NCBI RefSeq assembly: GCF_004137085.1
Contig: NZ_QYBC01000008.1
Location: forward strand, 169,155-233,154
Source of the DNA: Lichenibacterium ramalinae
Lineage (GTDB): Bacteria > Pseudomonadota > Alphaproteobacteria > Rhizobiales > Beijerinckiaceae
Reading direction: 5' to 3'
DNA length: 64,000 bases
The notes beneath the pieces are model-generated. The model was not told the origin of the DNA and searched no databases. It was given only the letters and a program-made list of their open reading frames with translations. The position numbers and the translations under genes are program-made. Shown here piece after piece: positions 19,060-27,193 of this stretch. Within the stretch, counting starts at the first letter, position 1. Each line of letters opens with the position of its first letter.

Positions 19060-19911
19060 ATGGTGGTCAACGGCGACGTCGTGGTGGGGCAGGGGACGCG
19101 TGCCGTTCGCCTCGGCAACAGCCTGCCGCTGGTGCTGATCGCCGGCCCCTGCGCCATGGAAAGCCGGGACCACGCCCTGTTCATGGCGGAGGCCCTGGCC
19201 GGGCTGGCCGACAGGCTCGGCATCGGCCTCGTCTACAAGAGCTCCTTCGACAAGGCCAACCGCTCCTCGGCCGACAGCGCGCGCGGCATCGGCCTCGACC
19301 GCGCGCTCGACATCTTCGCCGAGGTGAAGCGCCGCACCGGCCTGCCGGTCCTGACGGACGTGCACGACGCCGCGCAATGCGCCGCCGTGGCCGAGGTGGT
19401 GGACGTGCTGCAGATCCCCGCCTTCCTGTGCCGCCAGACCGACCTGCTGCTGGCCGCCGCCGCCACGGGCCGCGCCGTCAACGTCAAGAAGGGGCAGTTC
19501 CTGGCGCCGTGGGACATGGTCAACGTCGTCGACAAGATCGTGGGCGGCGGCAACCCCAACGTCCTCGTGACCGAGCGGGGCGCCTCCTTCGGCTACAACA
19601 CGCTGGTGTCCGACATGCGCGCCCTGCCGGTGCTGGCCGCGACCGGCGCCCCCGTGGTCTTCGACGCCACCCATTCGGTGCAGCAGCCGGGCGGCCAGGG
19701 AAAGACGTCCGGCGGCCAGCGGGAATTCGTGCCCGTTCTGGCCCGCGCCGCCGTGGCGGTCGGCGTGGCGGCGGTCTTCATCGAGACCCATGAGGCGCCC
19801 GAACGGGCCCCCTCGGACGGGCCCAACATGGTGCCGCTCTCCGAGATGGAGAGCCTGGTGGGCGTGCTGCAAGGCTTCGACCGGCTCGCCAAGGCCCTGC
19901 CGCGACGCTGA
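19060..19911 (+). CDS. kdsA: 3-deoxy-8-phosphooctulonate synthase (metal-dependent type)
   Basis: 283 residues. It condenses phosphoenolpyruvate and arabinose 5-phosphate to KDO-8-phosphate for lipopolysaccharide. Blocks: [78 protein letters not shown] and [16 protein letters not shown]. The Cys in GPCAMES marks the metal-dependent class, where E. coli has Asn. GGGAGA precedes the ATG. eno, which often follows kdsA in related genomes, is absent; an acyltransferase gene follows instead. Confidence 0.97.
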   Translation: MVVNGDVVVGQGTRAVRLGNSLPLVLIAGPCAMESRDHALFMAEALAGLADRLGIGLVYKSSFDKANRSSADSARGIGLDRALDIFAEVKRRTGLPVLTDVHDAAQCAAVAEVVDVLQIPAFLCRQTDLLLAAAATGRAVNVKKGQFLAPWDMVNVVDKIVGGGNPNVLVTERGASFGYNTLVSDMRALPVLAATGAPVVFDATHSVQQPGGQGKTSGGQREFVPVLARAAVAVGVAAVFIETHEAPERAPSDGPNMVPLSEMESLVGVLQGFDRLAKALPRR

Positions 19912-19957
19912 AGCGGCGTCATCCCAGTTTCACGCGGCCCTGCTACCGGGGACGGCC

Positions 19958-20953
19958 ATGAGCGATCCGAACTTCAGCTACGCCGATCCCTCGATGCCGC
20001 CCGTCAAGCGCGGCCTGATCCGCCTCGTGGAGGCGGCCACGGGCCAACGCAAATTGCGGCGGCTCTACATGGCCAACCGCCGCCAGGGCATCACGGGCGA
20101 GAGCTTCTTCGCCGCCGCCGTGCGCAGCCTCGCCATCGACGTCCGCCACGACCCGGCGGCGCTCGCCGCCATCCCGGCGACCGGGCCCGTGGTGGTGGTG
20201 GCCAACCACCCCTACGGCGTGCTCGACGGCATCGTCATCTCCTGGCTGATCCAGCAGCGGCGCGGCGACTTCCTGGTGCTCACCAATGCGGTGCTGCTGC
20301 GGGCGCCGGAAATCGCCGACTACGTGCTGCCGATCGACTTCGCCGCGACCGACGAGGCGATGCGGACCAACATCGAGTCCCGCGCCGCGGCCCGCCGCCA
20401 CCTCGACGCCGGCGGATGCGTGGTGGTGTTCCCGGCGGGCGGCATCTCGACGGCGCCGGACCGGCTGGGCCGGCAGCGCGCCACCGACGGGCCTTGGCAG
20501 CCCTTCACCGCGCAGCTGATCCAGCGCTCGCGCGCCACCGTGGTGCCGATCTGCTTCGAGGGGCAGAACAGCCGCCTGTTCCAGATCGCCAGCCACCTCA
20601 GCCCCGTGCTGCGGCTGTCGCTCATCTTCCACGAGGTGCGGACCCGCATCGGCACCGCCATGCTGGTGGCGGTGGGGCGACCCCTCCGATTCGAAGACCT
20701 GCCGGCTCTGGCCGACCGCCAGGCCATGGCCGACCACCTCAAGGCGCTGACCTACGGGCTGGCTTCGGCCTTCCCGCAGCTCGCCATGACCCATGTCGTG
20801 CCGGCCGGCGTGCACCGCCCGGTGGAGGCACCGCTCGGCGCCCTCAAGCGCCAGATGGGCCGCGGCAAGCGCGCCGTCGCCCGCAAAATGGCCGAGCGGC
20901 TGCGCCGCAGGCCTCCGGGGCAGCACCGGCTCGACGACACCCGCCCGGGCTGA
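19958..20953 (+). CDS. 1-acyl-glycerol-3-phosphate-type acyltransferase
   Basis: 331 residues. The PlsC-like acyltransferase core is recognised from VVVVANHPYGVLDG, the NHx4D catalytic motif (His and Asp), and VVFPAGGISTAPDRLG, the phosphate-binding EGT/PAG-type block. PICFEGQNSRLFQIAS is typical of the hemolysin-like/OlsA branch that acylates lyso-ornithine lipid or lysophospholipid. The C-terminus is basic (GKRAVARKMAERLRRRP), suiting a peripheral membrane enzyme; there is no clear transmembrane helix. It lies 46 bp after kdsA and converges on queF. Exact acceptor unknown. Confidence 0.82.
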   Translation: MSDPNFSYADPSMPPVKRGLIRLVEAATGQRKLRRLYMANRRQGITGESFFAAAVRSLAIDVRHDPAALAAIPATGPVVVVANHPYGVLDGIVISWLIQQRRGDFLVLTNAVLLRAPEIADYVLPIDFAATDEAMRTNIESRAAARRHLDAGGCVVVFPAGGISTAPDRLGRQRATDGPWQPFTAQLIQRSRATVVPICFEGQNSRLFQIASHLSPVLRLSLIFHEVRTRIGTAMLVAVGRPLRFEDLPALADRQAMADHLKALTYGLASAFPQLAMTHVVPAGVHRPVEAPLGALKRQMGRGKRAVARKMAERLRRRPPGQHRLDDTRPG

Positions 20954-20959
20954 TTCCGC

Positions 20960-21427
20960 TCAGCCGCGGCCCCGATAGGGCGGCACGCCCTGGTCCGGCA
21001 GCCAAAGCCCCTCGGGCGGCGTGCCGGTCTGCCAGAAGACATCGATGGGGATGCCGCCGCGCGGGTACCAATAGCCACCGATGCGGAGCCACCGGGGCTC
21101 GAGCAGCGCCACGATATCCTTGCCGATCCGCACCGTGCAGTCCTCGTGGAAGGCGCCGTGATTGCGGAACGACGTGAGGTACAGCTTCAGCGCCTTCGAC
21201 TCCACGAGCCAGCCGTCGGCCACGTAGTCGATGACGAGGTGGGCGAAGTCGGGCTGGCCGGTGACGGGGCACAGCGAGGTGAATTCCGGCGCCGTGAACC
21301 GGGTGAGGTAGAGCGTCCCGGGATGCGGGTTCGGCACGCGCTCCAGCCGCGCCTCCTCGGGGGATTGCGGCTGGGCGACGGTCTGGCCGAGCAGGGTCGG
21401 CGGGAGGAAGGTGGACAAGGCTCGCAC
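20960..21427 (-). CDS. queF: NADPH-dependent 7-cyano-7-deazaguanine reductase
   Basis: 155 residues, the short single-domain type. It reduces preQ0 to preQ1 for queuosine. The catalytic Cys is in [14 protein letters not shown], with the conserved Asp just after; substrate residues lie in [22 protein letters not shown], and the C-terminus has [16 protein letters not shown]. The start is a GTG at 21427. It supplies the substrate of the tgt encoded 13 kb away. A kinase gene lies 39 bp upstream on the same strand. Confidence 0.96.
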   Translation of the reverse strand: MRALSTFLPPTLLGQTVAQPQSPEEARLERVPNPHPGTLYLTRFTAPEFTSLCPVTGQPDFAHLVIDYVADGWLVESKALKLYLTSFRNHGAFHEDCTVRIGKDIVALLEPRWLRIGGYWYPRGGIPIDVFWQTGTPPEGLWLPDQGVPPYRGRG

Positions 21428-21466
21428 TCGCGGGGGGTGCCGCCGGGGCGGCGTCTGCCATCCGAA

Positions 21467-22390
21467 TTAAGGGGCCGGGCGCCCCGGCACAAGCGACCCG
21501 GCCCCGGCCACACGGCCCGCCGCGAGCAGGAGGGCGCCGTCGCGCGCGTCGCCCAGCGCCGGCGACAGGGCGGCGGCGACCCCTTCGGGCAGGTAGGGCC
21601 GGATCGCGGCGGCACCGCCCCCCACCATGGCGATGCGCCGCGCCCCGTGACGCTCCAGCGCCGCGACGAGGTCCGCCAGGGCCGCGGCGGCCTCGCCCAG
21701 GATGGCGAGCGCCACCGGGTCTCCCGCCGCCGCAGCCGCGAAACAGCCCGGCGCCTCGGCGCCATAATCGGCCGAGCGGGCCGTGAGGCCCCAGCGGATC
21801 ACCGCCGCCGGATCGTCGTCGAACCGGGCCATGAGGCCGCGCGTGAAGGGGGTGTGCGGGGCGAGCCCGTCGTGGGCCCGCAGCGCGCGCCGCCAGGCCT
21901 CGTGCCCGATGCGGGCGCCGGAGCCGTCGTCGCCGAGCACGAAGCCGCGCCCGCCGACATTGATCTCCCGGCCGCCGACCAGCGCCACCCCGGCGCTGCC
22001 GGTCCCGGCGATGACGAGGCCGCCATCTCCGCCGGCGTGGGCGCCCAGGCAGGCGATGACGCCGTCGTTCGCGACCCGCACGGAGGCGTGGCCGGGGAGC
22101 GCGGCGGCGACCTCGGCGGCGACGGCCGGCGACGACACGCCGGCGAGGCCGAGGCCGAGCCTGACGCGGGCCGCCGACCCGGCCCCGAACCCGGCCGCCG
22201 ACAGGGCCTCGGCCGCGCAGCCCTTGATGCGCGCGAGGGCGCCGGGGAAGTCGAGATAAACGTTGGCGCTGCCACCGACGGCTTCGGCCAGCACCGCGCC
22301 GGTGCTGTCGCAGAGCCGCGCCCGGCAGGTGGAGCCACCGCCGTCGATGCCCAGGAAGAGGGCAGGGGCTTCCGCGTCCATCGTCACCAT
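21467..22390 (-). CDS. N-acetylglucosamine kinase-like (BadF/BcrA ATPase family)
   Basis: 307 residues. ASKHA-fold kinase: LFLGIDGGGSTCRARL is phosphate loop 1, VANDGVIACLGAH holds the catalytic Asp region, LVIAGTGSAGVAL is phosphate loop 2, and ARRIAMVGGGAAAIRPYL is the adenosine motif. GFVLGDDGSGARIGHEAWRRAL is typical of bacterial GlcNAc or glucosamine kinases of the BadF group. Starts at 22390 (with GGGAG upstream) and 22381 are both possible. No GlcNAc transport or deacetylase gene is adjacent, so sugar identity is inferred from family only. The 333-bp upstream gap contains inverted repeats of operator type. Confidence 0.82.
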   Translation of the reverse strand: MVTMDAEAPALFLGIDGGGSTCRARLCDSTGAVLAEAVGGSANVYLDFPGALARIKGCAAEALSAAGFGAGSAARVRLGLGLAGVSSPAVAAEVAAALPGHASVRVANDGVIACLGAHAGGDGGLVIAGTGSAGVALVGGREINVGGRGFVLGDDGSGARIGHEAWRRALRAHDGLAPHTPFTRGLMARFDDDPAAVIRWGLTARSADYGAEAPGCFAAAAAGDPVALAILGEAAAALADLVAALERHGARRIAMVGGGAAAIRPYLPEGVAAALSPALGDARDGALLLAAGRVAGAGSLVPGRPAP

Positions 22391-22723
22391 CCCGCTCCCG
22401 TCCCGCTCGAGGCCCCGCTGTAACAGCCCGGCGCGGGCCGCGCCACGGATCGCCGCGGTGCGACGGCCGACGTCCTGCGCGTCGAACGCCGTTCGATACA
22501 GCGGACAGAATCCGGGGCATCCGGTATATCGAACGGTGTTCCGTGAAACGAACGCCGTGTTGCAGGCGTGCGGAGGCCGACGCGGCGCATCGGTCGCGGC
22601 GTCTCGGGTCGACACAGTGCAGGGCAGGGCCGCGCGGGACTGGCGCCGCTGGGAGCGTGCCGTCGCAGCGTCGGGGCGGTGGATCGGAGTCCGGCCGGGG
22701 CGACGGCGCGTCCGTCGCCGCGC
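22391..22723. other. 333-bp gap with nested operator-like repeats
   Basis: No convincing gene. It holds the inverted repeats described at 22482-22536 and, at 22537-22555, an additional GTTCCGTGAAAC-type element. Upstream of that, toward 22723, I see only GC-rich sequence without further structure. Confidence 0.5.
22482..22536. promoter_or_regulatory. nested inverted repeats upstream of the GlcNAc-kinase-like gene
   Basis: TCGAACG and CGTTCGA form a 7-bp inverted repeat around one base (22482-22496). The second arm is also part of a perfect 10-bp inverted repeat, CCGTTCGATA (22489-22498) with TATCGAACGG (22527-22536), separated by 28 bp. Repeated GTTCGA/TCGAAC half-sites 90-150 bp upstream of a sugar kinase suggest an operator for an IclR-, LacI- or ROK-type repressor. 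No regulator gene is adjacent. Confidence 0.4.
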
Positions 22724-23698
22724 TCAGGCGGTGACGGAGGCCTGCGGCGGCGTGGCCGAGGCGGCGTCGAGCGCCGCCATGTCGTCGGCGGTGAGCCGCA
22801 GCGTGGCGGCCCCGACGATGTCCCGGAACTGGTCGAGCGACGTCGCGCTGGCGATCGGCGCCGCGATGGAGGGCTGCGCCATGAGCCAAGCCAGCGCCAC
22901 GGCTGCCAGGCTGGTGGCGTGCTCGGCCGACACCGTGTCGAGCGCCGCCAGGATGGCGAGGCCCCGTGGGTTCAGGTGCTTGGCCATGCCGCTGCCGCGC
23001 GGGCTCTTGCCGAAATCCGCCTCGGACCGGTACTTGCCGGTGAGGAAACCGGCCGCCAGCGAGAAGTACGGGATCACGCCCAGCTGCTCGGCCCGGCAGA
23101 ACTGCTGCAGGTCCCGCTCGAACCCGGCCCGGTCCGAGAGGTTGTATTCGGGCTGCAGCGTTTCGTACCGGGGCAGGCGATGGGCCGCGCTGATGTCGAG
23201 CGAGGCGCGCAGCCGGGCGGCCGTGAAGTTCGACGCGCCGATGATGCGCACCTTGCCGGCCTTGACCAGGCCCGCATAGGCCTCGAGCGTTTCGGCGATG
23301 GGCGTGTCGGGGTCGTCGGCGTGGGACTGGTAGAGGTCGACGTAGTCGGTCCGCAGCCGCTTCAGCGATGCGTCGATCGAGGCGTTGATATGGGCGGCGT
23401 CGAGGCGGCCCGCCCGGTCGGGCTGGCCCATGCCGACCTTGGTGGCGATCACGAGCTTGTCGCGCCCGCCCCGGGCGGCGAGCCACTCGCCGATCACGGT
23501 CTCGGATTCGCCGCCGACATGCCCCGGAGCCCAGCGGGAATACACGTCCGCCGTGTCGATGAAGTCGAAGCCCGCACCGACGAAGGCGTCGAGCAGGGCG
23601 AAGGACGTGTCCCGGTCGGCCGTCCAGCCGAAGACGTTGCCGCCGAAGCACCAGGGCGCCACAGCGATGTCGGACCGGCCCAGAATACGTTTGCGCAT
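22724..23698 (-). CDS. aldo/keto reductase
   Basis: 324 residues. AKR tetrad: Asp and Tyr in FDFIDTADVYSRW, Lys in VIATKVGMGQ and His in DLYQSHADD. Cofactor region VIPYFSLAAGFLTGKYRS and the C-terminal IASATSLDQFRDIVG are present. It resembles the YajO/YdjG-type enzymes that reduce aldehydes or ketosugars, but the substrate is unknown. It is only distantly similar to the AKR at 12258. It lies upstream of the kinase gene on the same strand, separated by an operator-bearing gap, so the two may be coregulated. Confidence 0.93.
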   Translation of the reverse strand: MRKRILGRSDIAVAPWCFGGNVFGWTADRDTSFALLDAFVGAGFDFIDTADVYSRWAPGHVGGESETVIGEWLAARGGRDKLVIATKVGMGQPDRAGRLDAAHINASIDASLKRLRTDYVDLYQSHADDPDTPIAETLEAYAGLVKAGKVRIIGASNFTAARLRASLDISAAHRLPRYETLQPEYNLSDRAGFERDLQQFCRAEQLGVIPYFSLAAGFLTGKYRSEADFGKSPRGSGMAKHLNPRGLAILAALDTVSAEHATSLAAVALAWLMAQPSIAAPIASATSLDQFRDIVGAATLRLTADDMAALDAASATPPQASVTA

Positions 23699-23801
23699 GC
23701 CCGTATCTCCCGTCGGTGCGTCGACACCGGCCCAAGCCGGACGACCGTTCTCGGGGCGGCGCCCGGCAGCGCGGGGGCCGTCCGAAGCGCTGCGGCCGGG
23801 T

Positions 23802-24044
23802 TCAGCCCCCGACGGCGTCCTTCACGCATTTCTTGGTGAAGGAGGTCTTGGCGGCGCCCGCCAGGTTCTTCCCGGCGGCGGCGCTGTCGCAGGTGGCGGC
23901 GGCATCCCGCTGGCATTTGCCGAGGAAACTCGTCTTGGCGGCCCCGGCGAGCTTCTTGTCGGCGGCGTTGGAGGCGCAGGTGCCGTCGGCCTGGGCCGCC
24001 GACAGACCCGCCAGCAGGGTGGCGGCGATCAGGATGGTGCGCAT
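23802..24044 (-). CDS. small secreted PsiF-repeat protein
   Basis: 80 residues. The ATG at 24044 has AAGGGGACC upstream and opens a signal peptide (RTILIAATLLAGLSAAQA) cleaved near residue 19. The mature 60 residues contain two copies of a PsiF-type repeat: C-x(n)-KKLAGAAKTSFLGKC and C-x(n)-KNLAGAAKTSFTKKC, each framed by cysteines that probably form disulfides in the periplasm. PsiF proteins are induced by phosphate starvation in E. coli; their function is unknown. I see no clear Pho box upstream. It is divergent from the small ORF at 24266. Confidence 0.85.
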   Translation of the reverse strand: MRTILIAATLLAGLSAAQADGTCASNAADKKLAGAAKTSFLGKCQRDAAATCDSAAAGKNLAGAAKTSFTKKCVKDAVGG

Positions 24045-24265
24045 CGTCGAGGTCCCCTTTTCCGGCCGATCGGGAGGTCGCGACAGGGGCGCGGATGCCG
24101 ATTCGCGAGCCTGTCCAGGGATCGAGCGAGCGTGAAGGTCGCACCGGGCCGGAACCTCGTCAATGGCGCTCGGCCGCGCCGCGCCGCCATGCACCCCGGC
24201 TCGGTGGCGCGGCGTTGGCCCATCGTCGTGTCGATGAGCGGCGCGGGGGACCGGAGGAGGGTGCG

Positions 24266-24469
24266 ATGGCGCAGGTCAGGCAGTTCGAAGCGCGGTCCGG
24301 CGGGTTGAGCTTCGACCAGGACCGCGACGAGGCGGTCCTCACCTTCCAGGGAACGGTTGGGGGCGACGCCGAGACCGTGACGATGTCGCGCGCGGCCTTC
24401 GACCAGTTCCTAGCGGCCTTGAAGGCGCGCGTGGCCGAGGATCCGTCGCCGTCGCACGGCGGCGTCTGA
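24266..24469 (+). CDS. small protein of unknown function (67 aa)
   Basis: 67 residues with a strong GGAGGAGG ribosome site 5 nt before the ATG. The sequence reads as a small alpha/beta protein: LSFDQDRDEAVLTFQG strands, then VTMSRAAFDQFLAALKARVAED as a C-terminal amphipathic helix. No signal peptide. It starts a possible two-gene unit with the ORF at 24509 (39-bp gap). Good codon pattern and ribosome site support it being real. Function unknown. Confidence 0.6.
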   Translation: MAQVRQFEARSGGLSFDQDRDEAVLTFQGTVGGDAETVTMSRAAFDQFLAALKARVAEDPSPSHGGV

Positions 24470-24508
24470 CCGCCCCGACGTCATCTCACCTCTCAGGAGC
24501 TTTCCATC

Positions 24509-24694
24509 ATGGCAGACGACAAGCGCGGCACCGAGCGGGAGTCCCAGCGGCCGATCTCGACCGGGCCGAACGCCCGACCCCGCGACGAGACCATCGACCA
24601 GGCCGGGGGCGGCGAGCCGGACGACAGCAGCCGGGCCGTGGAGATCATCCCCGAGGAAGAGAAGGCCATCGCCGACCGGATCCTGAACCGCTGA
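24509..24694 (+). CDS. small acidic, probably disordered protein (61 aa)
   Basis: 61 residues; the ATG is preceded by AGGAGCTTTCCATC. Composition is rich in Asp, Glu, Arg, Pro and Gly with almost no hydrophobic core, so most is likely disordered; only the last 15 residues (EEEKAIADRILNR) look helical. A perfect 16-bp palindrome begins two bases after the stop. No family recognised. It could be a stress-related or nucleic-acid-interacting small protein, but nothing in the sequence proves it. Confidence 0.5.
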   Translation: MADDKRGTERESQRPISTGPNARPRDETIDQAGGGEPDDSSRAVEIIPEEEKAIADRILNR

Positions 24695-24695
24695 G

Positions 24696-24711
24696 CATCC
24701 ATGCATGGATG
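24696..24711. repeat. perfect 16-bp palindrome after small ORF
   Basis: CATCCATGCATGGATG is fully self-complementary and begins two bases after the stop codon at 24692-24694. It is followed by a second imperfect hairpin (CCTGT/ACAGG). With no loop bases it is more likely a protein-binding site or mRNA-end structure than a standard terminator. Confidence 0.4.
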
Positions 24712-24910
24712 TCCTGTCCCGGAACAGGGAAAGGCATTCTCGGGATCTGCAGGGCCGTTCAGGCACGGGTCCATCGCCTTGAGGACGCGCCGGCGGCCCG
24801 GACGGACGCGCGTCGATGGCCATGACGCGATCCCGACGAGGAATCCGGCGGCGCCCGCTACCGCGAGCCCCATCCTTCGCCGCATGGCGAGTTGGAGCGG
24901 CGGGGATATG

Positions 24911-25000
24911 TGGCGGAAGGGGTGGGATTCGAACCCACGGTAGGCTTTCACCTACGGCGGTTTTCAAGACCGCTGCCTTAAACCACTCGGCCACCCTTCC
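24911..25000 (-). tRNA. tRNA-Ser (anticodon UGA)
   Basis: 90 nt read on the minus strand. A 7-bp acceptor stem GGAAGGG/CCCTTCC, the discriminator G expected for serine, and an encoded CCA end (plus-strand TGG at 24911-24913). The anticodon stem GCGGT/ACCGC encloses loop CTTGAAA, giving anticodon TGA for UCA codons. A long variable arm (GTAGGTGAAAGCCTAC) confirms a class II tRNA, and the TPsiC loop GGTTCGAATC is standard. It stands alone between a small ORF and the gamma-glutamyltransferase gene. Confidence 0.96.
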
Positions 25001-25187
25001 CTCGCGCGCTGGCCGCGCGCGGGCGCGTCACCGCACCCTGCACTAGTACGCGGGGCGGGGACGCTTGGCCACCTGTTTCGCGGCCGGGGCCGGCCGACGC
25101 CTGCGGGAGCGGCGGCCTTTCCTTCGCGCGAAGCGGGCTTTATGGCGGGCAGGGGGCCGGTCCGCGCCCCGCCCGAAGGAGCCCGCC

Positions 25188-26774
25188 ATGCCGTTCGCGC
25201 CCCTGCCCCACGTCACCCAGCATTGGGAGGTGACCAAGCCCGTCGCGCGCGGGCGGCGAGGCATGGTGGCGGCGCAGGCGCGCGACGCGGCCGAGGCCGG
25301 GGTCTCGGTGCTCGAGGCCGGAGGCAATGCCGTGGACGCGGCCGTCGCCACCGCCCTGGCTTTGGCCGTCGTCGAGCCTTGGAACTCGGGCCTCGGCGGC
25401 ATCGGGTTCGCTCTGGTGCATCCCGCCGGCGCGAGGCGGGCGACGGCGGTGGATTTCGGGCCCGTCGCACCGGCCGGGCTCGACGCGGCGCGCTTCCCCC
25501 TCACGGGCCGGATGAAGCAGGACCTGTTCGCCTGGCTCGAGGTGGAGGGCGACCGCAACATCCACGGGCCGCTCTCCTTCGTGACCCCCTCGGCGGTCGC
25601 CGGCTACGCCGCCATGCACGAGCGCTGGGGCCGCATGCCGCTGGCCGACGTCATGGCGCCGGCCCTGGCCCTCGCCCGCCGCGGCCTCGCCGCCGATTGG
25701 TTCACGACGCTGAAGGTCGCCAATGCCGCCGCGACCCTGCGGCTCTACCCCGAAAGTGCCCGCCTCTACCTGCCGGGCGGCCTGCCTCCCATCGCGCCCT
25801 ACCAGGGGACGCCGGGCTTCCTGCCGCTCGGTGCCCTGCCGGACACGCTGGAGCGCCTGGCCCGGGCCGGGCTGCGGGACTTCTACGAGGGCGAGGTCGC
25901 GGCATCCCTGGCCGCCGACCTGGCGGAGATGGGCGCGGCCGTCTCGGTCGCCGACCTCGCCGCCTGCCGGGCGCAGCTGCGGCCCGCCGACGACGTCGCG
26001 TGGCGGGGCCGGGTCCTGCAGACGCCCGGGGGCCTGACGGCCGCGCCGACGCTGGCGCGGGTCCTCGCCGCCCTGGACGGCGTCGCCGACACGGCGCCCG
26101 GGCCGGACTGGTTCGCCGCCCTGGCCCGGGCCATGCGGGCCGCCTATGCGGAGCGATTGTCCGGCCTCGGCGACGCCGAGCCGAGCGGGGCCGACAGCTG
26201 CACCACCCACCTCACCGTCTGCGATGCCGACGGCACGATGGTGGCGGTGACCACGACGCTCCTCTCCTCCATGGGAAGCCGCGTGGTGCTGCCCCGGAGC
26301 GGTGTCCTGATGAACAACGGCGTGATGTGGTTCGACCCCGCGCCCGGACGGCCCAACTCCGTGGCGCCCGGCCGGCGGCCGCTCACCAACATGTGCCCGG
26401 TCATCCTGCGCGACGGCGACGCGCCCGTGCTGGCGCTCGGCGCCTCGGGCGGCCGGCGCATCCTGGCCGCCGTGGCGCAGTCGCTTCTGTTCGTCGCGGG
26501 TTTCGGCATGGATCCGGCGGCGGCGGCCCACCACCCGCGCATCGACGTTTCCGGCCCCGACGCCGTCACGGCCGACCGGCGCCTGGGCCCGGCCGTGATC
26601 GACGCGCTCCGCGCCGACGGGCCCGTCGAGGTCGTCGACCACGCCGTGCTGCCCATGAACTTCGCCTGCCCGAACCTCATCCTCCAGCGCGACGGCGAGC
26701 GGGTCGGCGTCACCGACGTCATGTCGCCCTGGTCGGCGGCCATCGCCGAGGGATCCGCCGTCGCCGAGGCCTGA
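25188..26774 (+). CDS. gamma-glutamyltransferase family protein
   Basis: 528 residues. Ntn-hydrolase fold: the N-terminal GMVAAQARDAAEAGVSVLEAGGNAVDAAVATALALAVVEP is canonical. The autoprocessing Thr is the first T of TTHLTVCDADG near residue 342, preceded by SC, and the small subunit has LLSSMGSRVVLPRSGVLMNNGVMWFDP. The glycine-rich loop reads GASGGRRI instead of the usual GSPGGSRI. No signal peptide is visible, unlike exported GGTs, so it may be a cytoplasmic homologue acting on other gamma-glutamyl amides or a cephalosporin acylase-like enzyme. GAAGGAG lies 8 nt before the ATG. It is monocistronic. Confidence 0.87.
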   Translation: MPFAPLPHVTQHWEVTKPVARGRRGMVAAQARDAAEAGVSVLEAGGNAVDAAVATALALAVVEPWNSGLGGIGFALVHPAGARRATAVDFGPVAPAGLDAARFPLTGRMKQDLFAWLEVEGDRNIHGPLSFVTPSAVAGYAAMHERWGRMPLADVMAPALALARRGLAADWFTTLKVANAAATLRLYPESARLYLPGGLPPIAPYQGTPGFLPLGALPDTLERLARAGLRDFYEGEVAASLAADLAEMGAAVSVADLAACRAQLRPADDVAWRGRVLQTPGGLTAAPTLARVLAALDGVADTAPGPDWFAALARAMRAAYAERLSGLGDAEPSGADSCTTHLTVCDADGTMVAVTTTLLSSMGSRVVLPRSGVLMNNGVMWFDPAPGRPNSVAPGRRPLTNMCPVILRDGDAPVLALGASGGRRILAAVAQSLLFVAGFGMDPAAAAHHPRIDVSGPDAVTADRRLGPAVIDALRADGPVEVVDHAVLPMNFACPNLILQRDGERVGVTDVMSPWSAAIAEGSAVAEA

Positions 26775-27193
26775 GCCCCGCCGCCGGGCGACCTGCCCGC
26801 CGCCTGGGTTGGACGACCCTGGGCCGAGGTGTATCGTCGTCGAGGGTGCCTGGCCCGACCGCCCCCGCGCCGCGCTGCCGCGGACCCGCGGCAGCGATTC
26901 GACAGGGCCGGGCGGCGGCCCGAACGGAACGCCGACTTGAGCTTTGCCGTAATTAGACCTCATTTGACGGGCGAAACGAGCCCGGGCGGGGCGCTCGGGC
27001 CGGGCAAGTCGGGGGCGTTCCCCCGGGAGCGCGACCGTTTCGCTTAAGCCTTCCGAAACCAGGCGGGGCCGAAAATGCCGTGCATCGACAGTCTGACCGG
27101 CTCGCCCCGGCGCGCGCATGCCCCGGGCGGGGCTGGGCCGCGGGAGCGACGGGATGGGCGCATCCTCGTCCGTCTCGGGTCACGCGTCAGAAC
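26775..27193. other. 419-bp gap: hairpin and possible rlpA promoter
   Basis: No credible coding frame. A 9-bp hairpin lies at 26873-26896. A CTTGAG...TCATTT pair near 26936-26965 is the only AT-richer stretch and may be the rlpA promoter, but the match is weak. The rest is GC-rich without visible repeats. Confidence 0.35.
26873..26896 (+). terminator. hairpin downstream of gamma-glutamyltransferase gene
   Basis: A 9-bp perfect stem CGCTGCCGC/GCGGCAGCG with 6-nt loop GGACCC, about 100 bp after the stop. No T run follows, so it may act with Rho or protect the 3' end. Confidence 0.4.

Noticed and set aside
22537..22555. Second LexA box
   Set aside because: GTTC and GAAC are spaced by 8 and oriented as an inverted repeat, not the GAAC-N7-GAAC or GTTC-N7-GTTC direct repeat of alphaproteobacteria.
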